Shown: piece by piece, positions 1 to 9,545 of the stretch
Position numbering within the stretch: the first letter of the stretch is position 1
Layout: each line of letters begins with the position of its first letter
Source of the DNA: an uncultured Oscillospiraceae bacterium
Lineage (GTDB): Bacteria > Bacillota > Clostridia > Oscillospirales > Ruminococcaceae
Direction of reading: 5' to 3'
DNA: 27,346 nucleotides
Assembly: GCA_934446455.1 (NCBI GenBank)
Contig: CAKSEE010000039.1
Span: 1-27,346 of the forward strand
Position numbers and translations under genes: made by a program
Notes under the pieces: model-generated
Seen by the model: the letters and a program-made list of their open reading frames with translations, nothing else
What the model was told of the DNA's origin: nothing
Database searches by the model: none

Positions 1-136
1 CTTTCAATCCTGCCAAACTTGTCGCTTAATTTTTGGCGCTTTTGTCTATTGACTTTTCATAGCTGGTCTCCAAAGTATATATTCGGGCGCTTTGCGCGGA
101 ACGCTCCACCAGAGCCCCCCGATACGCGTTGCCGCG
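1..136. other. Intergenic, no gene seen
   Basis: This stretch lies downstream of the SpoIIE-type phosphatase gene, whose stop codon is at 137-139. I see no convincing coding frame, RNA gene or terminator here. The hairpin-and-T-run expected at the end of the minus-strand operon is not obvious, so the operon may end further outside the window or by another route. Confidence 0.5.
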
Positions 137-2308
137 TTATCTGTCGGTCTTTGCGCTCTCCGTGAAAACCACTGTAAGCACGTTTTCGCTTACGGCGCGC
201 CTATACGACATCTCTGCCGCCATTTTTCTCACCATGTGTATGCCAAGACCGCCTATCGCGCGCTCGTCCGCAGAAAGCGCGGTGTCCGCGTCGGGCGCGG
301 CGGTCGGGTCGAACGGCGCGCCGTTGTCGCGAATGACAAGCGCCATACCGCCCTCGCGCGGCTCGACGCTCACCTGCGCCATGTCTGCGCCGCTGTAGTG
401 CACGATGTTCGAGCATATCTCGTCGGCGGCAATGTGCGCGCGCTTTGCAAGCCGCCCCGAAGCTCCCGCCGCAGAAAGCCGCCCGTCAAGGTACTGCGTT
501 ATAAGCGGCAGCGCCTCCATGCAAGGGTACACGCGTATCGCGCGCGCGTCCGTAAGCGCCCTCAGCCTTAGGCAGAGCATGGTTATATCGTCGGACTGCG
601 GCTCGCCGTTCACAAACGCCTCTATGCCGCGCTTTACAGCCCCGCACACGCCGCCTGCGGTGCGCTCCGTCACCCCGCTGAACGCCCTGAGCAGCCGCTC
701 CTCGCCGAAAAGCCCTCCCGCCGCGTCCGCAGCTTCCGTCACGCCGTCGGTGTAGAGGTAAAGCTCGTCGCCCGCGCGCAGTTCGCACTCGTTAAGGCGG
801 TAGCGCGTGGTTTCAAGCCCTGCAAGCACGAAGTTGGGCTTTGTGCGCAGGTATTCGCACGCGCCGCCGCTGCGGCGTATTATCGGGGGATTATGCCCCG
901 CGTTCGCATAGGTCAGCCGCCCCGTGCGCAGGTCAAGGCTTCCCGCCCAGGCGGTGATGAACATACCCGCCTCGTTGCCCTCGCAGAGCTTTTTGTTCGC
1001 CTGCGTCAGCACCTCGTCCACGGGCAGCCCGCTCTCAGCAAGCCCCCTTATAAGCGTTTTCGCCGTCATCATGAACATCGCCGCGGGTATCCCCTTGCCC
1101 GAAACGTCCGCTATCGTGAAGAACAGCGTGTATCGGTCGGTCAGACAGAAGTCGTAGAAATCGCCGCCCACCTCGCGCGCGGCGTCCATTGAAGCGAACA
1201 GGTCGAAATCCTCCCTGCCCTTGAACGGCGGGAACACCGACGGCAGCGCGGAATGCTGTATCTGCCGCGCAAATTCAAGCTCCTTGTCTATGCGCTCCTC
1301 CGCCTCGGTTATATAGCGGCGCAGCGTTGAAACAGTCGCGTTCACGTCGTCTGAGAGGTCGGAGAACTCCTTGTAGGCGCGCACGTTTATCACCGTGTCA
1401 AGGTCGCCGCGCGTTATCGCGTTAAGCCCCTCGTTCACCTTTTGCAGGTTGAGTATTACCTTCTTTTTGAGCATCCGGTAAATGAGGATAAAGAGCGCGG
1501 TGTAAATCAGTATCTCCATAAACGCGAACAGGTAAAGCGTTACGCTGCGGTAAAGCTCCGCGTCCTCATCGGTCACGCGGCGGATTATCTGCTGCGTAAA
1601 GCCGCTCGTTACAAGGAACGCAATAACCACGCACACAAGCAGCCTGAACGCAAAGTCGCGGCTTATGCGCTTCTCGCGCGTTTCGTAAAGCTCCTTTTTC
1701 TCGTATGGCATACCGCTCACCAGCACCGAGGCGCTCACCGCAATACCGTTGCACAGTATCATCGGGAACGCGCACACCTGCACAAAGGTGAACGCGTAGG
1801 ACACGTCGTCAAGGTTGGTTGCGAGAATGAGCAGCATATGCAGCACTTCCATGGTCGTGCCCACGCCGAACGCCGAAAGGAATCCCGGCCGCCCGCCCTC
1901 GAAGAGCTTTTTGCGCAGGAATCCGCTCAGCACGCCCGCAAGGAACGTCGCAAGCGAGCAGGCGGTGCGCGTCGCCATGCCGCCGCCCCACAGCACGCAA
2001 AGCCACCTGTGAAGCCCTCCAACAGCGCCTGCTATGAAGCCTGCGGGCGCGCCGAATATAAGCCCCGCGCACAGCGGCGCGGAATCCCTTACGTTCACAA
2101 CTGCGGCGCCGCCCTGCGCAGGCACGCCGTACTCCGTTGAAAGCACCGCGAACACGCCGAACGCCGCGCCGATTATCACCTGCTTAAGCCATGCGTTCCA
2201 ATTTGCAAAGCGGGTTTTGCGCTCAAGCAGCGTGAACGCGCCCGTAAGCGCTATCGGCGTGAGAGTCGCCGCGGCGAGCCTCAGCAGGTATATCATCATT
2301 TCACTCAT
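137..2308 (-). CDS. Membrane SpoIIE-type PP2C phosphatase with C-terminal RsbW-like ATPase domain
   Basis: A 723-residue regulator. Residues about 5-200 are hydrophobic and match the 5TM-5TMR_LYT module of LytS-like sensors (RDSAPL at 74-79, a Gly-rich FIAGAVGGLHRW segment near 91-102). Two further membrane segments (about 222-240 and 255-280) lead into a HAMP-like linker (about 281-333). Residues about 366-580 are a PP2C/SpoIIE phosphatase: GGDFYD at 381-386, DVSGKG at 401-406, AGHNPP near 470-475, YTDG near 519-522, DDIT near 573-576. Residues about 600-723 are a HATPase_c domain of the anti-sigma-factor kinase type, with an N-box (DEICSN, 629-634), DNGAPFDP at 661-668 and GGLGIHM near 685-691. 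Known SpoIIE/RsbU phosphatases dephosphorylate STAS antagonists and RsbW-type kinases phosphorylate them, so this one protein may do both to the adjacent STAS product. The start overlaps the STAS gene by 8 bases. No sigma factor is nearby, so the final target is unknown. Confidence 0.88.
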   Translation of the reverse strand: MSEMMIYLLRLAAATLTPIALTGAFTLLERKTRFANWNAWLKQVIIGAAFGVFAVLSTEYGVPAQGGAAVVNVRDSAPLCAGLIFGAPAGFIAGAVGGLHRWLCVLWGGGMATRTACSLATFLAGVLSGFLRKKLFEGGRPGFLSAFGVGTTMEVLHMLLILATNLDDVSYAFTFVQVCAFPMILCNGIAVSASVLVSGMPYEKKELYETREKRISRDFAFRLLVCVVIAFLVTSGFTQQIIRRVTDEDAELYRSVTLYLFAFMEILIYTALFILIYRMLKKKVILNLQKVNEGLNAITRGDLDTVINVRAYKEFSDLSDDVNATVSTLRRYITEAEERIDKELEFARQIQHSALPSVFPPFKGREDFDLFASMDAAREVGGDFYDFCLTDRYTLFFTIADVSGKGIPAAMFMMTAKTLIRGLAESGLPVDEVLTQANKKLCEGNEAGMFITAWAGSLDLRTGRLTYANAGHNPPIIRRSGGACEYLRTKPNFVLAGLETTRYRLNECELRAGDELYLYTDGVTEAADAAGGLFGEERLLRAFSGVTERTAGGVCGAVKRGIEAFVNGEPQSDDITMLCLRLRALTDARAIRVYPCMEALPLITQYLDGRLSAAGASGRLAKRAHIAADEICSNIVHYSGADMAQVSVEPREGGMALVIRDNGAPFDPTAAPDADTALSADERAIGGLGIHMVRKMAAEMSYRRAVSENVLTVVFTESAKTDR

Positions 2309-2597
2309 TTATCGTAAGGAAATCCGTAAAGCCCGTTATTTCGAGCACCTCCATAACGCTCTCGCCCACGTTTGCAAGCCGCAGCCCGTCGCCCAGCGCC
2401 TTGTACGCCTTAAGGATAACGCGCAGCCCCGCAGAGGATATGTACATGAGCGCAGCCATGTCGAGCGTGAGCGTCTCGCCCTGCGTAAGCTCGCCGTCGA
2501 GCGCCTGTTCAAGGCTCGGCGCAGTAACCGTGTCAAGGCGCCCGCTGAGCGCGAACACCGTTCCGTTGTCGTTCTTCTTTTCAATTTCAAGGCTCAT
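2301..2597 (-). CDS. STAS-domain anti-sigma factor antagonist (SpoIIAA/RsbV-like)
   Basis: A 98-residue single STAS domain. The core motif YISSAGLRV (residues 52-60) matches the DSSGLG-type phosphorylation loop of SpoIIAA/RsbV, so Ser54 or Ser55 is the likely phospho-site. The N-terminal half (FALSGRLDT, about 15-23) is the usual STAS strand-turn. In known partner switches the unphosphorylated antagonist binds a kinase/anti-sigma protein and frees its target. Here the likely kinase and phosphatase domains are both in the next protein of the operon. The start codon overlaps the response regulator stop (ATGA) and the end overlaps the phosphatase start, which indicates translational coupling. 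Confidence 0.88.
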   Translation of the reverse strand: MSLEIEKKNDNGTVFALSGRLDTVTAPSLEQALDGELTQGETLTLDMAALMYISSAGLRVILKAYKALGDGLRLANVGESVMEVLEITGFTDFLTINE

Positions 2598-3406
2598 GCA
2601 AATTCTCCTATCTCCTTACAATAAAGGTTATATAGCCATGCGTTGCGGTCCTCCGCCCACGAAAAGCGGCGCATATACTCCTGATTGTACCTGCGCAGCG
2701 CAGCGGTATCGCCCGACATTATGTCGTAGAGGTCGCACGCGACAAGCTCGCGGTCAACGTAACGCTTGCGCCCGTCGGAGCAGATTATGTCGCCTATTCC
2801 CAGCTCCTTTAGCATATCAAGCAGCCGCTTTGAGGTGTTGCGGTAAAGCGCGCGGGTGTTGTCGTCCGAGGGGCGCTCGGGCCATAGGTCGGCTATCGCT
2901 TCCCCGACGGTAAGCCCCGAGTCAGCGCGGTCCACAAGCAGCGCGAAAAGCTCCTCCACCTTGGGGCGGCTGAAAGAAACTATCCTGCCGTCAATGCGCA
3001 CGACAAAGTCGGGGATCGTGTCTATCTGCACGCGCCGCTTTGCAGCGGGCATTATGCGCGCCGCCTTGTCAAGCTCGCTGCGGATATCCGCGGCGGTGTA
3101 GGGCTTAAGCACGTACCCCACCGCGTTCACGCCGAAAGCCTCGAGCGCGAAAGCGTCGTACGCGGTCACGAACACAATGCGCACGTCGGGGTCTGCGAGC
3201 GTTATCTGCCGCGCAAGCTCCAGCCCGTGCATTTCGGGCATTTCCATATCGAGGAACGCCGCGTCCACGCGGTTGCCGCGAACCCATTCGAGCGCCGCGG
3301 AGGCGTCCGAAAAGAGCTGCACGTCCTCAACGTCGGCGAAGTCCCTCACCGTAAAAGAAAAGTTACGCAGCGCAGGCTGCTCGTCGTCAACGCAGATTAT
3401 GCGCAT
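2594..3406 (-). CDS. Response regulator with SARP-like DNA-binding output domain
   Basis: A 270-residue two-component regulator. Residues 1-120 are a receiver domain: VDDE at the N-terminus for metal binding, phospho-acceptor Asp53 in FLDMEMPEMHG, a TAYD switch region and LKPY with the conserved Lys. Residues about 130-270 are not a LytTR domain, which would be the usual partner of a LytS-type kinase. They look like an OmpR-type winged helix followed by a short BTAD-like helical part (LTVGEAIADLWPE; later VDRELVACDLYDI and a run ending W..D.N.WLYN), the arrangement of SARP-type activators. It starts 4 bases after the kinase stop and overlaps the STAS gene. SARP proteins bind short direct repeats with an 11-base period next to -10 boxes. 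Exactly such repeats occur at two promoters in this cluster (11873-11906, 13323-13356), so I infer that this is their regulator. Confidence 0.85.
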   Translation of the reverse strand: MRIICVDDEQPALRNFSFTVRDFADVEDVQLFSDASAALEWVRGNRVDAAFLDMEMPEMHGLELARQITLADPDVRIVFVTAYDAFALEAFGVNAVGYVLKPYTAADIRSELDKAARIMPAAKRRVQIDTIPDFVVRIDGRIVSFSRPKVEELFALLVDRADSGLTVGEAIADLWPERPSDDNTRALYRNTSKRLLDMLKELGIGDIICSDGRKRYVDRELVACDLYDIMSGDTAALRRYNQEYMRRFSWAEDRNAWLYNLYCKEIGEFA

Positions 3407-3410
3407 TCTC

Positions 3411-5162
3411 TCACCCCCTCGGTATCGTTATCGTAATTGTCGTGCCAACGCCCTGCTCAGAGCGTATTTCAAGCGCGCCATGTACCATTGTTTCAAGGCG
3501 GAAGCGCACGTTTTCAAGCCCCACCGCGCCCTCGCGCAGCGGCTTTTCCGCATCAAAGCCCACGCCGTCGTCGCTTACGGTTATCACGTTGCTCTCCCCT
3601 TCGGAAAAAACGCGCAGGCGTATCATGCCGTCGCGCTTTTTGGGGAGTATCCCGTGCTTCACGGCGTTCTCGACAAGCGGCTGGAGTATGAGCGGCGGCA
3701 CGGGGAAGTCGTCCGTTTCCATTTCCGCTATGAACTCTATCCTTGAGCCGAAGCGCATCTGCTCAAGGCAGATGTAGTCGTCAACGTGCCTTAGCTCTGT
3801 GGACACGGGCGTGAGCGCGTCGTTGCCGAGCACGTCCACGTTGCTGCGCAGGTAACGCGCAAAGCGCACAACCGTTTCATCGGCAAGGCGCGGGTCGTAC
3901 TTGCACATTCCGCTTATCGCGTTCAGTACGTTGAAGATAAAGTGGCTGCGTATCTGACTTGTCGCCAGAACTATGCGGCTCATCTTAAGCTCCTGTTCAA
4001 GCTCGCGGGCGCGCTCCGCCCTGCGCTGCGCCGCAATTACGCTGCGCAGCTCTCCTGCAAGGAACGCCGCAAACGTAAGCAGGAATACTGCCTTTACAAG
4101 CACGCCGTGAACGCACAGCCCAAACACCGCATTAACAAGCGCCATCAGCCATGCCGCAAGCATGGGCAGGTAGAGAAGCGGGGTCCTGTCGCCGCGGTGC
4201 GCGCGGCAATGCGCAAAAACGCACCCGATAAGCCCGAGCGACGCGCACGCCTGCACGGGTATCCACACATACTGCGCGCCGAACGCTCCCACAGCGCCCG
4301 CCGCCGTTATGACAAACAGCGCCGCCGCCACCGCGCTCTGCGCCATGGCAATATACCGCGCAGCAGCTCCCGCCCTGCCGCGAAGCGGGTCCACCGCGCA
4401 CAGCGAGAACATCGCTCCCGCCGTAACCACAGACATGAACCGCCCCGCCGTACCAAACCCCATGCTGCTGAAATTTATCGAGAAGTTTATCGTGTCGAAT
4501 ATCACATACGCTCCCGCAAACATCGCGAAAAATCCCCAGTGAAAGAGCCGCTTTGCAATGTCCCCGCGCCGCAGCGACCCGAACCCGAGCCCAATAAGCA
4601 CGCACGCAATCGCTATCACCGTAAAGCCCGCAAGGCGCTCGGGCAAACTCTTTCGCAGCATATAGGTTTCAAACGCCGCATCAGCGCAGACGTAGACGTT
4701 ATCCAGAAAACTGCGGAACGCGTAGCCGTTGCCAAACGCGTGGAAATTGGTAAGGGTGATTTCCACCGCGTCGCTTCCGGACAGGGCGGGAGCCGTCCAG
4801 CTGCTCCATTTTCTGCCGCACACGCCGCCCTCGTCGGAGCGGTCCTCCCATAAAACGGCGCCGTTCACGCTGAGCGTGCCGCCGACATGGTTCAGGAAAA
4901 AACGCAGCTCCGAGCCCTCTCCAAGCTCCGCCTGCGTAAAGCTGCCGCGCAGCACAAGCGTGCGCCCCGCAAGCATACTGCCGCTTTTAAGCGGGCGGAA
5001 GTCCCCCCCGTCAAGGCTGTACTCGCCGCTGAACACGGCGCGGCGCGGGTCGGCAGGCTTTACCCCCGCGTCCCGCAGCGTACTTGCGACAAGCAGCAGC
5101 ACCGCAAGCGCAAGAACCGCGCACTGCGCTATATATTCAGCTATACCGTGCTTTTCCGTCAT
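3411..5162 (-). CDS. LytS-type sensor histidine kinase with extracellular domain and seven membrane segments
   Basis: A 583-residue sensor. A membrane anchor (about 10-30) is followed by an extracytoplasmic beta-rich domain (about 40-170), then about seven membrane segments (180-380), the 7TMR-DISM architecture. The cytoplasmic part begins with a coiled coil (about 380-398) and a His_kinase (LytS/YehU) domain with SHFIFNVLNAI, in which His407 is the likely phospho-site. The ATPase domain has an N-box (PLVENAVKHG), DDGVGFD and GLENVRFRL. It is the partner of the adjacent response regulator (4-base gap) and starts 3 bases after the exporter gene. Co-transcription with the exporter suggests that it senses the exported product, a related peptide or envelope conditions. 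The ligand cannot be read from the sequence. Confidence 0.87.
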   Translation of the reverse strand: MTEKHGIAEYIAQCAVLALAVLLLVASTLRDAGVKPADPRRAVFSGEYSLDGGDFRPLKSGSMLAGRTLVLRGSFTQAELGEGSELRFFLNHVGGTLSVNGAVLWEDRSDEGGVCGRKWSSWTAPALSGSDAVEITLTNFHAFGNGYAFRSFLDNVYVCADAAFETYMLRKSLPERLAGFTVIAIACVLIGLGFGSLRRGDIAKRLFHWGFFAMFAGAYVIFDTINFSINFSSMGFGTAGRFMSVVTAGAMFSLCAVDPLRGRAGAAARYIAMAQSAVAAALFVITAAGAVGAFGAQYVWIPVQACASLGLIGCVFAHCRAHRGDRTPLLYLPMLAAWLMALVNAVFGLCVHGVLVKAVFLLTFAAFLAGELRSVIAAQRRAERARELEQELKMSRIVLATSQIRSHFIFNVLNAISGMCKYDPRLADETVVRFARYLRSNVDVLGNDALTPVSTELRHVDDYICLEQMRFGSRIEFIAEMETDDFPVPPLILQPLVENAVKHGILPKKRDGMIRLRVFSEGESNVITVSDDGVGFDAEKPLREGAVGLENVRFRLETMVHGALEIRSEQGVGTTITITIPRG

Positions 5163-5165
5163 CTG

Positions 5166-7346
5166 TCAGACCTCTGCTCTCTGCCTTTCAACAAGCTCTG
5201 CGAATATCCCGCCGCGCGAGATAAGCTCCTCGTAAACGCCGTCCTCGGCTATCCTGCCGCCGTCAATCACTATTATCCTGTCGCACTGCCTTATGGTGGA
5301 CAGCCTGTGCGCCACGACTATGCGGGTGCATTTAAGCTTTGCAAGCGCGTCGGACACCTGCTTCTGCGTGATGTTGTCGAGCGCGCTTGTCGCCTCGTCG
5401 AATATCAGCAGCTTTGGCTTCGGGGCTACTGCGCGCGCTATCATCAGCCGCTGCTTCTGCCCGCCCGAAAAGCCGCCCGAGCCCTCGCCTATCATCGTGT
5501 TCATGCCCATGGGCATGGCGCGGATATCGTCGGCTATGCCCGCAAGCTCCGCCGCCTCCCACGCCTCGTCCTCGGTGAGCCACGGCGCGCATATCACTAT
5601 GTTTGAGAAGATGTCGCCTTGAAAGAGCTTGCCGTTTTGCATTACAACGCCCATTTTTCTGCGCAGCGAGCGCAGGTCAATGCCCGCAAGGTCGCGCCCG
5701 TCGTAGTAGACGGCGCCCTCCTGCGGCGTTTCAAAGCCCAGAAGCAGCCGTATGAGCGTTGATTTGCCGCACCCCGTGCGCCCTACCACCGCGACATACT
5801 GCCCCGCGCGTATTTTCAGCGACAGGTCGCTAAGCACATACGGGCCGTTTTCGTTGTATCTGAATGACACGTTGTTAAGCTCCACGCCGCCCGAAATGCG
5901 CGTAAGCACCTGCTTTTCGCCCGACACCTCGGGGACGGCTTCCATTATCGGGCGCGCCATGTCGAGCACGGGGCGGAGCTGCGCCGCCTGCGCTGCAGCT
6001 CCCACAAGCGCGGTGAACGCTCCCGACACCATGCCGTATGCCGCCTGAAACGCGTAGTAGTCAGCCGTGGTAACGCCGTTTACCGCCGCGAGGCAGTACA
6101 TCACAAGCATACCAACCGACGAAATTATAAGCGAGAACACGCTGTTAAGCTTTATCAGCGCGCTCGGCGAATACTCGAGCTGCGCGCTTTTCGCGTACAG
6201 TCCGCCCCATTTTGCAAAGGCGCGCTTTTCCGCGCCCGAAAGGCGTATCTTCTGCACGCCCGAAATCATGGCGTAGCTCGTGCCGCTCTCCTTTGCGGAA
6301 AGCTCCATCTGCCGCCTTGACACGCGCATCTGCGCGAACGTGCACGCAAGCGACAGCGCAAGCGTTGAAAGCGTAACGACGACCGACGGCACCACAAGCA
6401 CGGGCGCGTATTGGAAAATCTGCACAACATATACTAGCGAAAACAGCGACGTAAGCCCCGTTGTAAACACCGCGCCCGCCATCATCCGGCACAGCGTGCC
6501 TATGTTCTGCGCGCGCGCGGAAAGCTCGCCCGAGCTGTATTTGCCGAAAAACGACGCGGGCAGCGACAGCAGGCGCATCATTGTCGCCGCCTGCACGGAT
6601 ATGGTGAGCTTTGCGCTTACCCGCGACAGCACAAGCGTCTTTATCGCGCCGAAAATAAGCGCGCTTACCGAAACGCACACGCTGAATACCGTTATAGCCG
6701 CAAGCAGCCGCACGCTCTGCGACTCGAGAACGGTCGAGAAAAGCGTCTGGCTTATCTTCGGGGAAAACATTCCCACAAGCGCCGCCGCAGCCGAAGCCGC
6801 AGCCGCGAGCGCCGCGTCCGAAAACGTGAGCAGCCCCGCTATGTACCGCAGAAGCGAAGCCGCCGTGAGCTTTTTCATCGGAAACGGCTTGTAGAACGAT
6901 ATCGCCTCTTCCTCGAAAAGGCTCTCGTTCGCGTTTGTAACGCGCATTTTTCTGCCGTTTATGTCGTAAAAGAAGTACCCGCAGAGCTTCGCGGGAAGAA
7001 GCGCGGTAACCGCGCCGTCCTCCGCGCGCACCGCGAGCATTGCACCCACAGCGTCCTTGTGCCAGCCCTTTGTAAGCTTCACCGTGCGGCGCATTATGCC
7101 GTGCGGCCGCATGAGATATTCAAGGCGGTCGTTCACGTCGGTCATTCCCTCGGGGACTTCCGCGGGCTTTGCGCCGTAATAGCGCAGCACCTGCTCTATG
7201 GCGTTGAGCGAAGCCGCGCTTTCGCTGTTAAGCGCCGAGGTCAGCCGCTTTCCCGTTACGGCTCCCGCTATCTGCCCGAAAGCCTCTTCAAACGCTTCGC
7301 TGTCGCGCCTGCTGCGCTCCTCTATCTGGTCGTTGAACCAGCTCAC
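5166..7346 (-). CDS. NHLP-type ABC exporter, permease/ATPase subunit without peptidase
   Basis: A 726-residue fused ABC exporter half. Residues 1-170 are a non-catalytic N-terminal region typical of the second NHLP transporter and lack a C39 Cys/His pair. A six-helix ABC membrane domain follows (about 175-470). The nucleotide-binding domain has Walker A GRTGCGKS (about 522-529), the signature FSGGQ (about 626-630), Walker B LLIFDE (about 646-651) and an H-loop AHR (about 679-681). The start is GTG, chosen because a GGGGAGG site lies 7 bases upstream. It sits 14 bases after the peptidase-containing transporter. In NHLP systems, named from leader peptides resembling nitrile hydratase alpha subunit and Nif11, the two ABC proteins are thought to act together, probably as a heterodimer, in peptide export. 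Confidence 0.87.
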   Translation of the reverse strand: MSWFNDQIEERSRRDSEAFEEAFGQIAGAVTGKRLTSALNSESAASLNAIEQVLRYYGAKPAEVPEGMTDVNDRLEYLMRPHGIMRRTVKLTKGWHKDAVGAMLAVRAEDGAVTALLPAKLCGYFFYDINGRKMRVTNANESLFEEEAISFYKPFPMKKLTAASLLRYIAGLLTFSDAALAAAASAAAALVGMFSPKISQTLFSTVLESQSVRLLAAITVFSVCVSVSALIFGAIKTLVLSRVSAKLTISVQAATMMRLLSLPASFFGKYSSGELSARAQNIGTLCRMMAGAVFTTGLTSLFSLVYVVQIFQYAPVLVVPSVVVTLSTLALSLACTFAQMRVSRRQMELSAKESGTSYAMISGVQKIRLSGAEKRAFAKWGGLYAKSAQLEYSPSALIKLNSVFSLIISSVGMLVMYCLAAVNGVTTADYYAFQAAYGMVSGAFTALVGAAAQAAQLRPVLDMARPIMEAVPEVSGEKQVLTRISGGVELNNVSFRYNENGPYVLSDLSLKIRAGQYVAVVGRTGCGKSTLIRLLLGFETPQEGAVYYDGRDLAGIDLRSLRRKMGVVMQNGKLFQGDIFSNIVICAPWLTEDEAWEAAELAGIADDIRAMPMGMNTMIGEGSGGFSGGQKQRLMIARAVAPKPKLLIFDEATSALDNITQKQVSDALAKLKCTRIVVAHRLSTIRQCDRIIVIDGGRIAEDGVYEELISRGGIFAELVERQRAEV

Positions 7347-7360
7347 GGCTATCCCTCCCC

Positions 7361-9538
7361 TCAGTCGCTCGAAACGAGCCTTTTATACAGTCCGTCCGCA
7401 CGGTAGAGCTGCTCGTGCGTGCCGCGCTCGGCTACCTTTCCGTGGTCCATTACGATTATCTCGTCGCAGTCGCGTATCGTAGAGAGCCTGTGCGCTATGA
7501 TAACGCAGGTAACGCCGCGCTCCCTTATGGCGTTTACCGTTTCGTACTCGGTTTTGGCGTCAAGCGCGGAGGTCGCCTCGTCCATTATTACAATGGTGGG
7601 GTCCTGCGCGAGAACGCGCGCTATCTCAAGGCGCTGCCGCTGCCCGCCCGAAAGGTTCTTGCCGCCCTCGGTGAGCATTGCGCCGTAGCCGCCCTCGCGC
7701 TTCATTATGTCGGTGTGGAGCTGCGCGTCGCGCGCGGCGAGTATCATCTCAAAGTCCTCGATGGAGCTGTCCCACATCTTTATGTTCTGCGCTATGGTGT
7801 CCTCAAAGAGTATCACGTCCTGGTCCACAACCGCAAGCGAGCCTGTGAACACCGCGCGGTTTATCGCGCTTATCGGCTTGCCGTCGAACAGCACCTCGCC
7901 GCTCCACGGCTGATAGAGCCCCGAAATCAGCTTTGCAAGCGTTGACTTGCCGCAGCCCGAAGCCCCCGCGAACGCCACGCGCTGCCCGGGCTCCACAACC
8001 ATGCTGAAATTCTCGATAAGCGGCGGCTCCAGCCGCGAATAGCCGAACGTTATGTTGCGCAGCTCAATGCGCCCCGAAAGCTTGCCCGCCGTGCACTCGG
8101 CGTTCTCGCCGTCGAACGCCGCGTCCTCGGGGTACTGCATAACGTCCTCTATGCGCTCCATTTCCGTGCGCATTTCCTGTATGGTCTGCCCTGCGCCCAC
8201 AAGGTTGAGCGCGGGTCCCGTAAAGGAGCTTAAAAAGCCCTGAAACGCCATTATCATGCCGACTGTAAAGCTGCCGTTCATCGCGAAATACACGCCGAAC
8301 ATAAGCACCGCCGTGTCGCAGAGCGTTGAGATGAACGATGGGATAAGCCCGAGGCGGCGCTCAAGCTTTTCCGTGCGGACGGTCTGCGTGTTTACGCCCG
8401 CCTGATAGCCCGCCCACTTTTCAAAGAAGCCGTTCTCCGCGCCGCTTGCCTTTATGCTCTCAATCATCTCTATGCCCGCTATCGTAGCGCCCGCGAGCAG
8501 CCCGCTGTCGCGCATGGCGACGCGCGTGATGTTCATGCGCTTTTCTGAGATGCAGCGTGAAACAAGCAGGTCTGCGATTATGGAAACGACGCCGATAAGC
8601 GTGAGGAACGGGCTGTAGCGCAGCATTACCGCGAAGTAGAACACCATCATGCCCGTGTCAAGCACAAGGGGCGCCAAAGTGTTCACAAGCGCGCCCGCAA
8701 CTGAGGCGTTCGACGACTGCCGCCCGAGGATATCGCCCGCCATTCTCTGCGAGAAAAATGACATGGGCAGCCGCAGCACGTGCCAGAAATAGCTTGTGCT
8801 GCCAACCGCCGCAAGCTTGCCGTCAAGCTTGAGCGAATAGACCGCCTTTATCCACGCGACGACGATATTCACCGCTGAAAACGCGGCGAGCGCCCCGAGG
8901 AACGGATACAGCCACCCGGGGTTGCGCCCCGTGAGCAGCCTGTCAAAGAAAATGCGGCTGAATACGGGCGATATCACACCCATAAGCGCCGTTATCACGC
9001 CGGTTATAACCGCAAACGCGACCTGCGCGCCCGCGCCCTTAAGCCTGCCGAGCGCAAATTTCATTATGCTCTTAGGCTTGCCTCCCGCAGCAAAGCCCTC
9101 GTTCGGCTCGAACATCAGGCAAATGCCCGTAAACGCATGGTCGAACTCCTCCGCAGACACGGAATACGTTCCGCGCGCGGGGTCGTTAAGCACTGCCTTG
9201 CTGCCCCTGAAGCCGTTGAGGACCACAAAGTGATTATAGTTCCAATGTATTATGCAGGGGAATTTTCCCTGTTTGCGCAGCTCCTCGGGCTCATAGCGGT
9301 AGCCCTTTGCGGTAAGCCCGTAGGAGCGCGCCGCGATAAGCACGTTTTTCGCCTTTGAGCCGTCGCGCGATACGCCGCAGTCGGCGCGAAGCCGCTCGAG
9401 CGGCACCCATCTGCCGTAGTACGCAAGTATCATCGTAAGGCACGCCGCGCCGCACTCCAGCGCCTCCATCTGCATAACGACAGGCACCTTCGCAACGCCC
9501 CGCGCGAGGGGGCGCTTTATCTTTTCCGTCTTGCTCAT
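7361..9538 (-). CDS. NHLP-type ABC exporter with C39 leader peptidase domain
   Basis: A 725-residue peptidase-containing ABC exporter. Residues about 15-140 form a C39 cysteine protease: Cys29 in LECGAACL, His103 in NYNHFVVL and Asp119 in NDPARG are the likely catalytic residues. A six-helix membrane domain follows (about 160-450), then an ATPase domain with Walker A GASGCGKS (about residue 525), SGGQRQRLEIAR, Walker B IVIMDEATSALD and an AHR H-loop. C39 exporters cut leaders after a Gly-Gly or Gly-Ala motif while moving the peptide out. The Nif11-type leaders upstream in the locus end in AAGG or AAGKK, and the small peptide leader ends in VSGG. I chose the ATG at 9538 because a TGAGG site lies 5 bases upstream. 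An in-frame GTG at 9544 overlaps that site. Confidence 0.92.
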   Translation of the reverse strand: MSKTEKIKRPLARGVAKVPVVMQMEALECGAACLTMILAYYGRWVPLERLRADCGVSRDGSKAKNVLIAARSYGLTAKGYRYEPEELRKQGKFPCIIHWNYNHFVVLNGFRGSKAVLNDPARGTYSVSAEEFDHAFTGICLMFEPNEGFAAGGKPKSIMKFALGRLKGAGAQVAFAVITGVITALMGVISPVFSRIFFDRLLTGRNPGWLYPFLGALAAFSAVNIVVAWIKAVYSLKLDGKLAAVGSTSYFWHVLRLPMSFFSQRMAGDILGRQSSNASVAGALVNTLAPLVLDTGMMVFYFAVMLRYSPFLTLIGVVSIIADLLVSRCISEKRMNITRVAMRDSGLLAGATIAGIEMIESIKASGAENGFFEKWAGYQAGVNTQTVRTEKLERRLGLIPSFISTLCDTAVLMFGVYFAMNGSFTVGMIMAFQGFLSSFTGPALNLVGAGQTIQEMRTEMERIEDVMQYPEDAAFDGENAECTAGKLSGRIELRNITFGYSRLEPPLIENFSMVVEPGQRVAFAGASGCGKSTLAKLISGLYQPWSGEVLFDGKPISAINRAVFTGSLAVVDQDVILFEDTIAQNIKMWDSSIEDFEMILAARDAQLHTDIMKREGGYGAMLTEGGKNLSGGQRQRLEIARVLAQDPTIVIMDEATSALDAKTEYETVNAIRERGVTCVIIAHRLSTIRDCDEIIVMDHGKVAERGTHEQLYRADGLYKRLVSSD

Positions 9539-9545
9539 GCGCACC

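Noticed and set aside
49..83. TTGACT and TATATT as a plus-strand promoter
   Set aside because: The spacer is about 23 bases, far from 17, and no plus-strand gene follows.
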